Positions 8,887 through 16,991 of a stretch of 37,030 bases of DNA are shown here, piece after piece. This stretch comes from Methylococcales bacterium (GTDB lineage: Bacteria > Pseudomonadota > Gammaproteobacteria > Methylococcales > Methylomonadaceae), in the NCBI GenBank assembly GCA_030654015.1, contig JAURYI010000009.1:1-37030 (forward strand). The letters run 5' to 3'. Position numbers and translations under genes: made by a program. The notes beneath the pieces were generated by a model. That model had not been told where the DNA came from, ran no database searches, and saw only the letters and a program-made list of their open reading frames with translations. Each line of letters begins with the position of its first letter. Positions within the stretch are counted from its first letter, which is position 1.

Positions 8887-8916
8887 CTCATTCCCAAACT
8901 GGAGTTTGGAAACGAG
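8887..8916. repeat. CTGGAG-type hairpin
   Basis: CCAAACT (8894-8900) pairs with AGTTTGG (8903-8909), and CTC...GAG closes the outside. It is related to the palindrome at 4827-4854. It lies between the ends of the convergent Lon-like gene and the small membrane gene. Confidence 0.5.
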
Positions 8917-8926
8917 AAGAAAACAA

Positions 8927-9103
8927 TCAATCTTGTTTATCCGCATAGATATTATCAACAAGTTTTTTAAACCAGTGCGGACGAAAAATAACCACGAATA
9001 AGCCAATTGTACTGGTAATCGGAATCGGGCTGACGCTGAAAATCATGAAGATAATCAAGACAATTGCACATTTGATTCTGAGCCAGTTGGAAGTGGTATT
9101 CAT
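8927..9103 (-). CDS. Small membrane protein, 58 residues
   Basis: Begins at ATG 9103 on the minus strand, with GGAGT about 9 bases before it. The protein is MNTTSNWLRIK, then a hydrophobic stretch (about 12-24), a Pro-rich turn (SPIPITS), a second hydrophobic stretch (about 32-40), then a basic C-terminus with RPHWFKKLVD. It should span the membrane once or twice. I do not recognise a named family. The good ribosome site, coherent membrane topology and lack of any competing frame support a real gene. Confidence 0.7.
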   Translation of the reverse strand: MNTTSNWLRIKCAIVLIIFMIFSVSPIPITSTIGLFVVIFRPHWFKKLVDNIYADKQD

Positions 9104-9203
9104 GGTGCTTACTCCATTCGTCTGTTTTTTTGTAGTGCCTAAAAATAGAGTGATTGGAGTACAAATCTAGTAGTCAGTCCATTTTATTTTGACGCTGTGA
9201 TAA

Positions 9204-9236
9204 AGACCTGCGAGGTTTTGAAAACCTCGCAGGTCT
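9204..9236. repeat. CCTGCGAGGT-type inverted repeat, copy 2
   Basis: Perfect 16-base arms (AGACCTGCGAGGTTTT 9204-9219 and its complement 9221-9236) around a single G. It is the same family as 4905-4937. It lies in the 222-base space between two minus-strand genes. I see nothing else recognisable in that space. Confidence 0.8.
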
Positions 9237-9325
9237 ACTCGTCATAACTAAACTGTCGGTGTACTAGGTTTGTACTCCGCCATGTCAACATCTAAAAATC
9301 ACTGACTCTTTAGGTCTACCGTTTT

Positions 9326-9802
9326 TTAATGATGACTTGCTGTTGCTTTGGACGGGGTTGCTTTAATACTGCGCAACACATAGCGGTCGGCGAGTTTACC
9401 CGTAATAGGCTCACCCTGATTATCAAGCTGAGTCAGTATGCCTTCGCCGACTGAATAATGCCGTGTTTCGGTGCTGTTGCGTGGCGTTAATACAATGCTG
9501 TTACCCTGACTGCCCCACACAAATTTGCCTTTTTCAACCAGCTCTTTGTCTGACTTGCCGACGAATTGGGTGAGTAAGATATAAGTATTATTTTTGCTTA
9601 GGGCAAGTGATGTTTTTACGCCTTTACAATCATCACAAGGCAGAAAACCCTGATACACATTGGTCAAATCAAGGTTGGTTTGCGTATGGTGTTCGGCGGT
9701 TGCGTGATCGCCAGTCTCTGCCGTTTCAGCAAACACCGTGTTGTAACTGGAAAACGTGGCGAGAAAGAGAAATAAAGTTATGGTTTTTTTAATGGTTCGC
9801 AT
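9326..9802 (-). CDS. Periplasmic NlpE N-domain-like protein
   Basis: 158 residues. A signal peptide (residues 1-25) ends TVFA-E. The mature part matches the NlpE N-terminal domain: VYQGFLPCDDCKGVKTSLALSKNNTYIL, with the CxxC pair 56-59, then a Gly-Lys-Trp strand and IVLTPRN. In enterobacteria NlpE is an outer-membrane lipoprotein that signals surface contact and copper stress to Cpx. Here there is no lipobox Cys after the signal, so the protein is probably soluble in the periplasm. It carries only the N-terminal domain. GGAG precedes the ATG. The ends are His-rich (EHH, SHH), which may bind metal; that is inference. Confidence 0.8.
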   Translation of the reverse strand: MRTIKKTITLFLFLATFSSYNTVFAETAETGDHATAEHHTQTNLDLTNVYQGFLPCDDCKGVKTSLALSKNNTYILLTQFVGKSDKELVEKGKFVWGSQGNSIVLTPRNSTETRHYSVGEGILTQLDNQGEPITGKLADRYVLRSIKATPSKATASHH

Positions 9803-9877
9803 AGTCGCTCCTGAACGTGTGAGGGTAAAAGATTGACCACTATATCAGCAAGTGGTCATAAAGGGTATACACACACA

Positions 9878-10585
9878 TTATCCTTGCATCAACCGACTAC
9901 CGTGCTGTTTCAGCCAGCGGTGCGGGGTTTTATAATCGGGTAAATGTTCCGCAACCAATGCCCAAAAATGCGGCGAATGGTTGCGGATTTTAATATGGCA
10001 TAACTCATGCACCACTACATATTCCAGCACGGCGGGCGGTGCCATAATCAATAGGGCGTTGATTTGAATGTCGTTGTGAATGCCGCAACTGCCCCAGCGG
10101 CTTTTTTGTTTTCTTATATTGATGGTGCGCGGCATGAGCTGGTGTTTAGCGGCGTGCTGTTTGACCCAGTGTGTTGCTTCATTCAGCAGGCGTTTTTTCA
10201 TCCAGTTTAATAACGCTGGTTTTATTGCATCGCTGTGATTTGTTGTTAAGGTATCGGGAATATGGGCGATAAAACCATTGGTAAACTCTATTTTTACCCG
10301 CTTTAATGACGACGGTTTCAGGGTGAGAGGGTAGGATTCGCCTTGATAAACAATCATTGTGCCTTCGCCATAGACAACAGGCTCTGGATGCGGCTGGTGG
10401 CGTTCGGCAATTTTAGTTAATGAGGCAATAATCCACGCTTGCTGTGCGATAACAAATTGATGAATGTGTTTTTCAGCAACTTTAGCAGGCGCGACCACTT
10501 CCACTTTATTGACGGTAACGATAATGCGCACTTTAGTCGCCCGCGCACTGCGGCGTATCGCATAGCTGAACGGCGTAGTCGTCAT
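9878..10585 (-). CDS. YgjP/M48-type zinc metallopeptidase (DUF45)
   Basis: 235 residues from the ATG at 10585, chosen because AGGA lies 10 bases upstream. A GTG 36 bases earlier is possible. The C-terminal half holds the zinc site HELCH (residues 193-197) with a further His in NHSPHFW, and the family motif SRWGSC at about 162-167. The N-terminal half has the R(R/K)SARATKVRI start typical of the family. The protein is cytoplasmic. Its fold resembles SprT and WLM peptidases, but its natural substrate is not known. It is transcribed toward the NlpE-like gene 75 bases away. Confidence 0.88.
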   Translation of the reverse strand: MTTTPFSYAIRRSARATKVRIIVTVNKVEVVAPAKVAEKHIHQFVIAQQAWIIASLTKIAERHQPHPEPVVYGEGTMIVYQGESYPLTLKPSSLKRVKIEFTNGFIAHIPDTLTTNHSDAIKPALLNWMKKRLLNEATHWVKQHAAKHQLMPRTINIRKQKSRWGSCGIHNDIQINALLIMAPPAVLEYVVVHELCHIKIRNHSPHFWALVAEHLPDYKTPHRWLKQHGSRLMQG

Positions 10586-10732
10586 GCCTGTTATTCCTGA
10601 GGATTTAAAGTAGGTATGCACTATATTGACCGCTGTTATCTATGTCAAATATCGCCCGCTGCAAAATTTATTGGCTAAAAAACAGTTGATGCTGTGTTAT
10701 CAAAACCCAAAGTAACGAGGCGAATTTCAAGG

Positions 10733-10849
10733 ATGCAGAATATAAAAAAGTCGGGGGCGTTGACTGATTTAATCGCTAATGGCGTGGCTTGGGAAAATGA
10801 ATTGGATATGCAGCGATTATATGAGACTATTTCCACAAAAAAAAAATAA
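10733..10849 (+). CDS. Doubtful small ORF, 38 residues
   Basis: ATG 10733 opens MQNIKKSGALTDLIANGVAW and stops at 10847-10849, just after an A10 tract that encodes KKK. GAGG lies 12 bases before the ATG. The frame is open upstream to 10679, so a GTG start at 10694 giving 51 residues is also possible. The composition looks protein-like, but I recognise no family. It may be a gene remnant. The A-run could be a slippage site. Confidence 0.25.
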   Translation: MQNIKKSGALTDLIANGVAWENELDMQRLYETISTKKK

Positions 10850-10884
10850 GTATCGCACAATAATCCATGACCATAATAAAGTAG

Positions 10885-12579
10885 ATGAAAAATGCTGTAT
10901 TGCAGTTAGAAGCCATTTTTGCCACCGCTATTGATGCGATGGTAGTCACTGATGCGGTCGGCAACATTGCAATGTTCAACACGGCTGCTGAGCAAATGTT
11001 CGGTTATCTCAGTCAAGAAGTCATGGGGATGAATGTCACTTTATTGATGCCTATGCCAGACAGTTTGCATCATCATCTGTACATGGAACGCTATATTGAA
11101 ACCCGCCAACCGCGCATCCCCAGACAAGGACGTGAAGTTATCGCCAAACGGAGAAGCGGAGAGAATTTTCCCGCCGATATTACCATTACCGATGTAGATC
11201 AGGATGAAGGCATCATTTTTATTGCCGTCATTCGCGACATCAGCGCACGAAAATCCAAAGAACAACACATTATTCAACTGGCATTTTTCGATCAGGAAAC
11301 GGGGCTGCCTAATGCGTATTATTTATGCGACAAATTAGCGTATTTGTTGAAAGAACAAAAAAGCAATTACCACTTAATTTCTCTTTATCTGGGCGATTTA
11401 ACAGACTACGTTAATATTTTTGGTGTACACGGTGTTAAAGATGTCATTGTCGCGGTAAACAATTTACTAATTGATAAATTACCCCCGCGCAGTCTGATTG
11501 TGCGTTGTGGATTACGCCATTTGAAAATAATTTACGCGCCTGCGTGTGGCGAACCGTTAGCAACTGAACAAATCGCCGAATACCTTCAAACCATTATCAG
11601 TCAACCGCTGCACGTTGCCAGTTATCGTATTTTTTTAACCGCTACGTTTGGCTTGTTAAAAATTGATCCGCAACAGCATACGGTTGCAATATTACTGGAT
11701 CATGTTGACATCGCGCTACACTTTGCAAAACATAACGTCGGTAGCAATTATCAGATTTTTAAAACCGAATTTACCGAAAATTTGCACAGGCGGGCTTTGA
11801 TTGTCCAGAAACTGCATAACGCGATGAATGCAATGCCGTTTCAACTGTATTTACAGCCGCAAATCAGTCTGGCAACACAGCACATTATCGGTGTAGAAGC
11901 CTTGATTCGCTGGCAGGATACTGACGGGGAATGGATTTCGCCTGCTGAATTCATTCCTATCGCGGAAACCATCGGTTTAATTAAAGACATCACCTTATGG
12001 ACGTTAAAAAAAGCCTGCACTATCGTTAAAGAATGGCAAAAAAATACTCATCATCAGTATAGTTGTGCTGTTAACATTTCCGCCAAAGTGCTTTGCACAC
12101 CTGCTTTTTTGCACGAGATAACAACACTCATTACAGAAAATGAGCTTGATCCACACGTTTTAGAGTTGGAAATAACTGAAACTGCACTCATGTTAAGTCT
12201 TGATACCGCAATCAGCACAATAACTGCATTATCTGCGTTGGGTATTTCGATTTCCATTGATGATTTTGGTACGGGGTTATCATCATTGGCTTATTTAAAA
12301 TTATTTGAAATTAACCGCTTAAAAATAGACCAATCGTTCATTACCCATATACTCACGGACGTACATGATAAGAAAATGGTGACCGCTATTATTAAACTCG
12401 CTCATGAACTAGGTTATCAAGTGGTCTGCGAAGGCGTGGAAAATAAAGCGCAACTGGCGATAGTTCAACAATTGGGCTGTGATGAAGTTCAAGGCTACTA
12501 TTTTGCCAAACCCATGTCATCTACTGAATTTCTGGCATTTGCTGAAAATTTTCATTTGAATAATGAGTTATTCTTTTAA
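10885..12579 (+). CDS. PAS - degenerate GGDEF - EAL protein, probable c-di-GMP phosphodiesterase
   Basis: 564 residues, no membrane segments. A PAS domain covers about 5-125 (FNTAAEQMFGYLSQEV, GENFPADITITDV, FIAVIRDIS). A GGDEF-like domain covers about 130-295, but its active loop reads RCGLRHL (207-213) instead of RxGGDEF, so it should not make c-di-GMP. The EAL domain (about 305-555) keeps its catalytic set: EAL 338-340, Asn397, Glu429, DDFGTG 459-464, Lys480, EGVEN 516-520 and QGYYFAKP. The likely activity is breakdown of c-di-GMP, controlled by the PAS domain. The bacteriohemerythrin gene starts 19 bases downstream, suggesting an operon sensitive to oxygen or redox state. Confidence 0.92.
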   Translation: MKNAVLQLEAIFATAIDAMVVTDAVGNIAMFNTAAEQMFGYLSQEVMGMNVTLLMPMPDSLHHHLYMERYIETRQPRIPRQGREVIAKRRSGENFPADITITDVDQDEGIIFIAVIRDISARKSKEQHIIQLAFFDQETGLPNAYYLCDKLAYLLKEQKSNYHLISLYLGDLTDYVNIFGVHGVKDVIVAVNNLLIDKLPPRSLIVRCGLRHLKIIYAPACGEPLATEQIAEYLQTIISQPLHVASYRIFLTATFGLLKIDPQQHTVAILLDHVDIALHFAKHNVGSNYQIFKTEFTENLHRRALIVQKLHNAMNAMPFQLYLQPQISLATQHIIGVEALIRWQDTDGEWISPAEFIPIAETIGLIKDITLWTLKKACTIVKEWQKNTHHQYSCAVNISAKVLCTPAFLHEITTLITENELDPHVLELEITETALMLSLDTAISTITALSALGISISIDDFGTGLSSLAYLKLFEINRLKIDQSFITHILTDVHDKKMVTAIIKLAHELGYQVVCEGVENKAQLAIVQQLGCDEVQGYYFAKPMSSTEFLAFAENFHLNNELFF

Positions 12580-12598
12580 TACCTAAGGAAAAAAATAA

Positions 12599-13246
12599 AT
12601 GCTTGATAATGAGTGGTTTGAACAATACAAAATCGGCGTACCGTTAATTGATGCCGATCATTTGAATTTGTTCATGGAAGTTGCTCGCTTTAATGAGCAT
12701 TTGCAAAGCGGTATGAGTGCCGAAGAGCTGGGAAAATCCCTGAATTTTCTCGATAAATATGTCGGTGCGCATTTTGCCCGCGAAGAAATGTTAATGCGCG
12801 AAAAAGCCTATCCCTATTACACCCAGCATAAAACTTTACATCTACAGTTAAAAAAAGTCGTCTTTGCCGTGCGGCGCGTTTTTGAAACGGACATAGAGAA
12901 AGTGGATAAAGCAAAATTACATCAATTTCTGCGTGATTGGTTAATCGAACATATTCTAAAAGTGGATGCCAAATTAGTACCTTATGTGAATGGTGCTTAT
13001 AGTAATGATTCCCGCAGTGTTGAACGCTTGCAATTTATCGGACTCTCAGAAGAAGTCACCTTGGATGAAGAATGGGTGGAAATCACTGTTAAAGTACCGC
13101 AAAGCAAACAAAGAGTCATTGAACGCTGTGCGTTTGCCTTAATGCACAACACACCTGAAGCGCAAGACCTTGAAGAAATCGCACTTGCCGCGACAGGTAT
13201 GACCATCGAAGAAGCAATGGAACTGGCGGGTGCGGTGTTGTATTAA
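12599..13246 (+). CDS. Bacteriohemerythrin with extra C-terminal region
   Basis: 215 residues. The hemerythrin domain (about 5-135) has the full di-iron ligand set: His21 (DADH), His58 and Glu62 (HFAREE), His77 and His81 (HKTLH), His118 and Asp123 (HILKVD). Such proteins bind O2 reversibly and store, deliver or sense it. Residues 140-215 form an additional acidic segment that I do not recognise. A good ribosome site (AAGGA) precedes the start. The gene follows the EAL protein by 19 bases and probably shares its promoter, so the di-iron protein may report oxygen to the same signalling output. Confidence 0.9.
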   Translation: MLDNEWFEQYKIGVPLIDADHLNLFMEVARFNEHLQSGMSAEELGKSLNFLDKYVGAHFAREEMLMREKAYPYYTQHKTLHLQLKKVVFAVRRVFETDIEKVDKAKLHQFLRDWLIEHILKVDAKLVPYVNGAYSNDSRSVERLQFIGLSEEVTLDEEWVEITVKVPQSKQRVIERCAFALMHNTPEAQDLEEIALAATGMTIEEAMELAGAVLY

Positions 13247-13255
13247 TAACTATTT

Positions 13256-13278
13256 GGTGGGCAAAAAACTTACCCACC
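13256..13278. terminator. Weak hairpin between convergent genes
   Basis: GGTGGG (13256-13261) pairs with CCCACC (13273-13278) around an A-rich loop. It lies between the stops of the hemerythrin gene and parE. There is no long T-run in either direction. Confidence 0.3.
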
Positions 13279-13281
13279 CTA

Positions 13282-15174
13282 CTAAACTACATCCGCTAAA
13301 TTGCCTTTTGCTTCCAGCCACGCTTTTCTGTCTGGAGCGCGTTTTTTTGCCAGTAATAAATCCATCTGCGCGGTGGTGTCATCATCGTCGCTGATTGTGA
13401 GCTGCACCAAGCGGCGGGTATCAGGATTCATGGTGGTTTCACGCAATTGGCTGGGATTCATTTCACCCAGACCTTTAAAACGCTGCACATTAATTTGTCC
13501 TTTGAGTTTTTCCGCTTTGATTCTGTCCAGCACACCTTGTCGTTCGGCTTCATCCAAGGCATAAAATACCCGTTTACCCACATCAATACGATACAACGGC
13601 GGCATGGCGACAAACACATGACCTTCTTTTACCAGCGCGTTAAAATGCTGATAAAACAGGGCGCATATCAAGGTGGCAATGTGGTTACCGTCAGAATCAG
13701 CATCCGCCAGAATACACACTTTGCCGTAGCGCAGGTTTTGTAAATCACTCGAACCGGGTTCTATACCCAAAGCAACGGCAATATCATGCACTTCCTGTGA
13801 AGCCATGACTTGCGTGGATTCCACTTCCCAAGTATTTAAAATTTTCCCGCGTAACGGCATAATCGCCTGAAAATCACGCTCGCGAGCTTGTTTCGCAGAA
13901 CCGCCCGCTGAATCGCCTTCGACTAAAAATAATTCGGTGCGGTTGATGTCTTGCGCAGAACAATCCGCCAATTTTCCAGGTAGTGCAGGGCCTGAGGTGA
14001 TACGTTTGCGGATGATTTTTTTATTGGAACGCAGGCGTTTTTGCGCACTGTTAATAATAATTTCGGCGATTTTTTCGCCCTCGCTAGGGTGTTGATTCAA
14101 CCATAAACTAAAGCTGTCTTTTGCCACACCCGACACAAACGCCACACATTCGCGCGAACTGAGGCGTTCTTTGGTTTGTCCTGAAAATTGCGGGTCTTCC
14201 AGTTTGACCGCCAACACAAAATGGCAGTTTTCCCAGACATCTTCGGGTGCGACTTTGACACCACGCGGCAGAATATTACGAATATCGCAAAATTCGCGGA
14301 TGGCTTCGGTGAGTCCTGCGCGTAAACCGTTGACGTGCGTACCGCCTTGAGCGGTGGGAATTAAGTTGACGTAACTTTCATTGAGTATTTCAGAGGGATT
14401 TTCCACCGCCCACACAATGCCCCATTCGGCAGCTTCGTGGCTGGTTGCCATGTTGCCCATAAAGGGTTGTTCAGGGAAGTAGTCAATGTCGCCGAGGCGG
14501 TCAAGTAAATAGCCTTTTAAGCCGTCCTGATAATACCATTCGTAGCTTTCATCGGTCTGGTCAACGCTGAGGGTAATTTTTAAGCGCGGACACAGCACGG
14601 CTTTGGCGCGTAACACCTGCTTGAGTTTGGTAACGGATATTTTGGGAGAATCAAAATATTTTTCGTTGGGTAAAAATCTGACTGACGTACCCGTGTTGTT
14701 TTTACCGACCGTGCCGATTTCGGTGAGTTCGGTTTGTTTTTCACCGTCGGCAAAACTCATGCTGTAAACTTTGCCGTTGCGCTTAACTTCTATCTCCAGT
14801 TTAGCCGATAGCGCGTTGACAACAGATACGCCAACACCGTGCAGACCGCCTGAAAACTGGTAATTCTGATTGGAAAATTTCCCGCCTGCATGGAGTTGGG
14901 TCAAAATAACTTCCACGCCCGTCATGCCTTGTTCTGGGTGCATATCCACAGGCATTCCGCGTCCGTCATCTTTCACCAGCACTGAGCCATCTTTGTATAT
15001 CACTACGTCGATGACTTTGGCGAACCCTGCCATTGCTTCATCAACGCTGTTATCCACCACTTCCTGCACCAGATGGTTGGGGCGCGTGGTATCGGTGTAC
15101 ATCCCTGGACGTTTGCGCACGGGTTCCAGACCGCTTAATACTTCGATTGCCGCCGCGTTATATTCGTTACTCAT
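13282..15174 (-). CDS. parE: Topoisomerase IV subunit B
   Basis: 630 residues, the normal gammaproteobacterial length. It opens with ALEVLSGLEPV-like RKRPGMYTDTTRPNH, which separates ParE from GyrB. The GHKL ATPase shows VVDNSVDEA, DDGRGMPVD and [14 protein letters not shown]. The TOPRIM part shows [11 protein letters not shown] near 420 and DADSDGNHI near 490. It ends with the [10 protein letters not shown] block. With ParC, it decatenates daughter chromosomes behind the fork. It is transcribed leftward, away from the origin 7 kb to the right. Its start at 15174 matches the family N-terminus (MSNEYNAAAIEVLSG). Confidence 0.97.
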   Translation of the reverse strand: MSNEYNAAAIEVLSGLEPVRKRPGMYTDTTRPNHLVQEVVDNSVDEAMAGFAKVIDVVIYKDGSVLVKDDGRGMPVDMHPEQGMTGVEVILTQLHAGGKFSNQNYQFSGGLHGVGVSVVNALSAKLEIEVKRNGKVYSMSFADGEKQTELTEIGTVGKNNTGTSVRFLPNEKYFDSPKISVTKLKQVLRAKAVLCPRLKITLSVDQTDESYEWYYQDGLKGYLLDRLGDIDYFPEQPFMGNMATSHEAAEWGIVWAVENPSEILNESYVNLIPTAQGGTHVNGLRAGLTEAIREFCDIRNILPRGVKVAPEDVWENCHFVLAVKLEDPQFSGQTKERLSSRECVAFVSGVAKDSFSLWLNQHPSEGEKIAEIIINSAQKRLRSNKKIIRKRITSGPALPGKLADCSAQDINRTELFLVEGDSAGGSAKQARERDFQAIMPLRGKILNTWEVESTQVMASQEVHDIAVALGIEPGSSDLQNLRYGKVCILADADSDGNHIATLICALFYQHFNALVKEGHVFVAMPPLYRIDVGKRVFYALDEAERQGVLDRIKAEKLKGQINVQRFKGLGEMNPSQLRETTMNPDTRRLVQLTISDDDDTTAQMDLLLAKKRAPDRKAWLEAKGNLADVV

Positions 15175-15198
15175 TTATTCCTGACCAATGTGATTTAA

Positions 15199-15220
15199 GT
15201 TTATCAATACCTTGATAAAC
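15199..15220. repeat. Perfect 9-base inverted repeat before parE
   Basis: GTTTATCAA (15199-15207), TACC, TTGATAAAC (15212-15220). It lies 24 bases in front of parE on the minus strand. It could be an operator or a hairpin ending transcription of the small gene upstream. The arms are AT-rich and no T-run follows. Confidence 0.45.
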
Positions 15221-15246
15221 GCTGCTTTAGTCGTGTGCTGGGTTTA

Positions 15247-15531
15247 TTATTCTTCATCTATGCCTTTCTTTTTTTTGGCATAATCAAAAAACATAGGCTC
15301 TAAGGTATGTTCAATCGGCACCATCGCTAATTTACCGTCATCTTTAACGGCCGTACCGCGTCCGCCATCATCTTCTGCCAGTACCCTGCGTTCAACAAAA
15401 ATATTGAGCCCATCCAATGCCATTTGCTTGGTATCGTAAGGCCCGAAGATGCCTTCGCGGGCATTGAAGTACCACTTCATTAAACCTGTATCGGCACAAC
15501 GTTGAGAAAAAGTTCTATCAAGTTCAAACAT
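15247..15531 (-). CDS. Small conserved protein of unknown role
   Basis: 94 residues from the ATG at 15531, chosen because GGAGG stands 8 bases before it. Residues 20-50 read GLMKWYFNAREGIFGPYDTKQMALDGL, a short beta-rich pattern (WYF, REG, GPY) seen in small gammaproteobacterial proteins of the DUF6316 kind. I offer that only as a resemblance. The C-terminus is highly charged (YAKKKKGIDEE). No signal peptide or membrane segment is visible. It lies between yggX and parE, all leftward, and may be co-transcribed with either. Confidence 0.7.
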   Translation of the reverse strand: MFELDRTFSQRCADTGLMKWYFNAREGIFGPYDTKQMALDGLNIFVERRVLAEDDGGRGTAVKDDGKLAMVPIEHTLEPMFFDYAKKKKGIDEE

Positions 15532-15670
15532 GACTTTCCTCCAAAATAAAATCAATTTAAGACGGAGTTAAGTGCTTAATAATCAATCAACAGTGTTATT
15601 TAAGGCGTTGCTGATAACATCGTGTGAAAGAATGTTAGGTCGAACCTGCTTATTTTCTGCTAAAAACCTA

Positions 15671-15943
15671 TCAGTTTGCAGGCGGCACATAACCCTCGGG
15701 CATTTCATTATTACCTTCAAATAAAAATTTTGTTCTTTCTTCGGCAAGATAAGCACGGGCTTTAGGATCAAAGCTGGCGAGTTTGTTTTCATTAATCAGT
15801 ATAGTTTGTTTACCCAACCACTCCTGCCACGCCACTTTGGATATTTTTTCAAAAATCTCCACGCCTTTTTCACCCGGAAACGGCGGTGAATCCAAACCAT
15901 CGGCTTCTCTACCTAATTTTACGCACTGTACTCGTCTGGTCAT
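15671..15943 (-). CDS. yggX: YggX, iron(II)-trafficking / oxidative-damage protection protein
   Basis: 90 residues, full length. It has the typical start MTRRVQCVKLGREADGLDSPPFPG with the conserved Cys7, then WQEWLGKQTILINENKL and FLFEG. YggX protects Fe-S clusters from oxidants and is thought to handle labile iron. Its first codons overlap the end of mutY by 35 bases, so the two are translationally linked. MutY carries a 4Fe-4S cluster, which makes the pairing sensible. Confidence 0.95.
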   Translation of the reverse strand: MTRRVQCVKLGREADGLDSPPFPGEKGVEIFEKISKVAWQEWLGKQTILINENKLASFDPKARAYLAEERTKFLFEGNNEMPEGYVPPAN

Positions 15944-16985
15944 AATTATGCTCTGTATTGTGTTGTTGTAATAGTTGTTTGATAGGGGCTGCCAAGCCTA
16001 AGTTCAGTTTAACGTTATACCAAAGACTTTGATTGGCTTCCATCACAAAATTTGTCGGGCTGTTGGTTTGTATTACCAGCGGCGTGTAGTCCAGATGGTA
16101 ATGGGAAAAAGTATGACGCAAACTGGGCAATACTTGTTCACTGGCAATGCTAATATTTTTTGTGAAACACCAATCGCGTGCCGCGTCGATGCTGTCAAAT
16201 TCGGGCAAACTCCATAAACCGCCCCATATCCCTGTCGGTGGTCTTTTTTCCAGCAGTATGTGCTTATCTTGATTGCTCAGCAGTAAAAAAATCACCTGTT
16301 TCACAGGGACAATTTTTTTAGGCTTCGGTGTTGGTAATAATGCCACTGTACCGTTAATGCGGGCTAAACAATGACTGGTCAACGGGCAGATAAGGCAAGC
16401 GGGTTTACTGCGCGTGCAAAGTGTCGCGCCTAAGTCCATCATGGCTTGCGTGTAATCGGCACAGCGTTTGATGGGTGTCAGTTCGCTGCTGATGTCCCAC
16501 AATTGTTTAGTCACCTCACTACTGCCCGTCCAGCCGCTAATGGCTTTATAGCGCGTCAGCACCCGTTTCACATTGCCGTCCAGTATGGGATGACTTTTAT
16601 GAAACGCAATACTTAAAATCGCCCCCGCTGTCGATTGCCCGATGCCCGCTAATGCCGTTAATTCTTCCAAGGTGTCCGGAAAACGCTGTTGCTGATGAAT
16701 AATCTGCGCGGTTTTATGCAGATTGCGGGCGCGGGCATAATACCCCAGCCCCGACCAATACGGTAACACCTCATCAATCGGCGTGCTTGCCAAACTCTCC
16801 AAGGTGGGGAATTTTTCCACAAACGCATTGAAGTACGGAATAACAGTAGTGACTTGGGTTTGTTGCAGCATAATTTCCGACAGCCACACGCGATAGGGCG
16901 TAATGTTCTGTTGCCACGGCAAGTCTTTCCGTCCCTGTTCATCAAACCACGCCAGAATTTTGTGTTGAAACGCGCTGGGAGTCAT
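15909..16985 (-). CDS. mutY: A/G-specific adenine DNA glycosylase
   Basis: 358 residues. The HhH-GPD core has the catalytic Glu37 (SEIMLQQTQV), the hairpin LAGIGQSTAG (112-121) and the catalytic Asp136 (ILDGNVKRVL). The 4Fe-4S ligands Cys190, Cys197, Cys200 and Cys206 are spaced C-x6-C-x2-C-x5-C. The C-terminal Nudix-like part recognises 8-oxoG. MutY removes A mispaired with oxidised G. It starts 6 bases after asmA and overlaps yggX, giving the asmA-mutY-yggX order common in gammaproteobacteria. Confidence 0.97.
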   Translation of the reverse strand: MTPSAFQHKILAWFDEQGRKDLPWQQNITPYRVWLSEIMLQQTQVTTVIPYFNAFVEKFPTLESLASTPIDEVLPYWSGLGYYARARNLHKTAQIIHQQQRFPDTLEELTALAGIGQSTAGAILSIAFHKSHPILDGNVKRVLTRYKAISGWTGSSEVTKQLWDISSELTPIKRCADYTQAMMDLGATLCTRSKPACLICPLTSHCLARINGTVALLPTPKPKKIVPVKQVIFLLLSNQDKHILLEKRPPTGIWGGLWSLPEFDSIDAARDWCFTKNISIASEQVLPSLRHTFSHYHLDYTPLVIQTNSPTNFVMEANQSLWYNVKLNLGLAAPIKQLLQQHNTEHNYDQTSTVRKIR

Positions 16986-16991
16986 GAGGCT

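Noticed and set aside
10675-10860. Minus-strand frame of 61 codons
   Set aside because: Phe/Cys-rich sequence with no ribosome site, complementary to the more plausible plus-strand small ORF.
15583-15792. Minus-strand frame of 69 codons
   Set aside because: Out-of-frame overlap with yggX.
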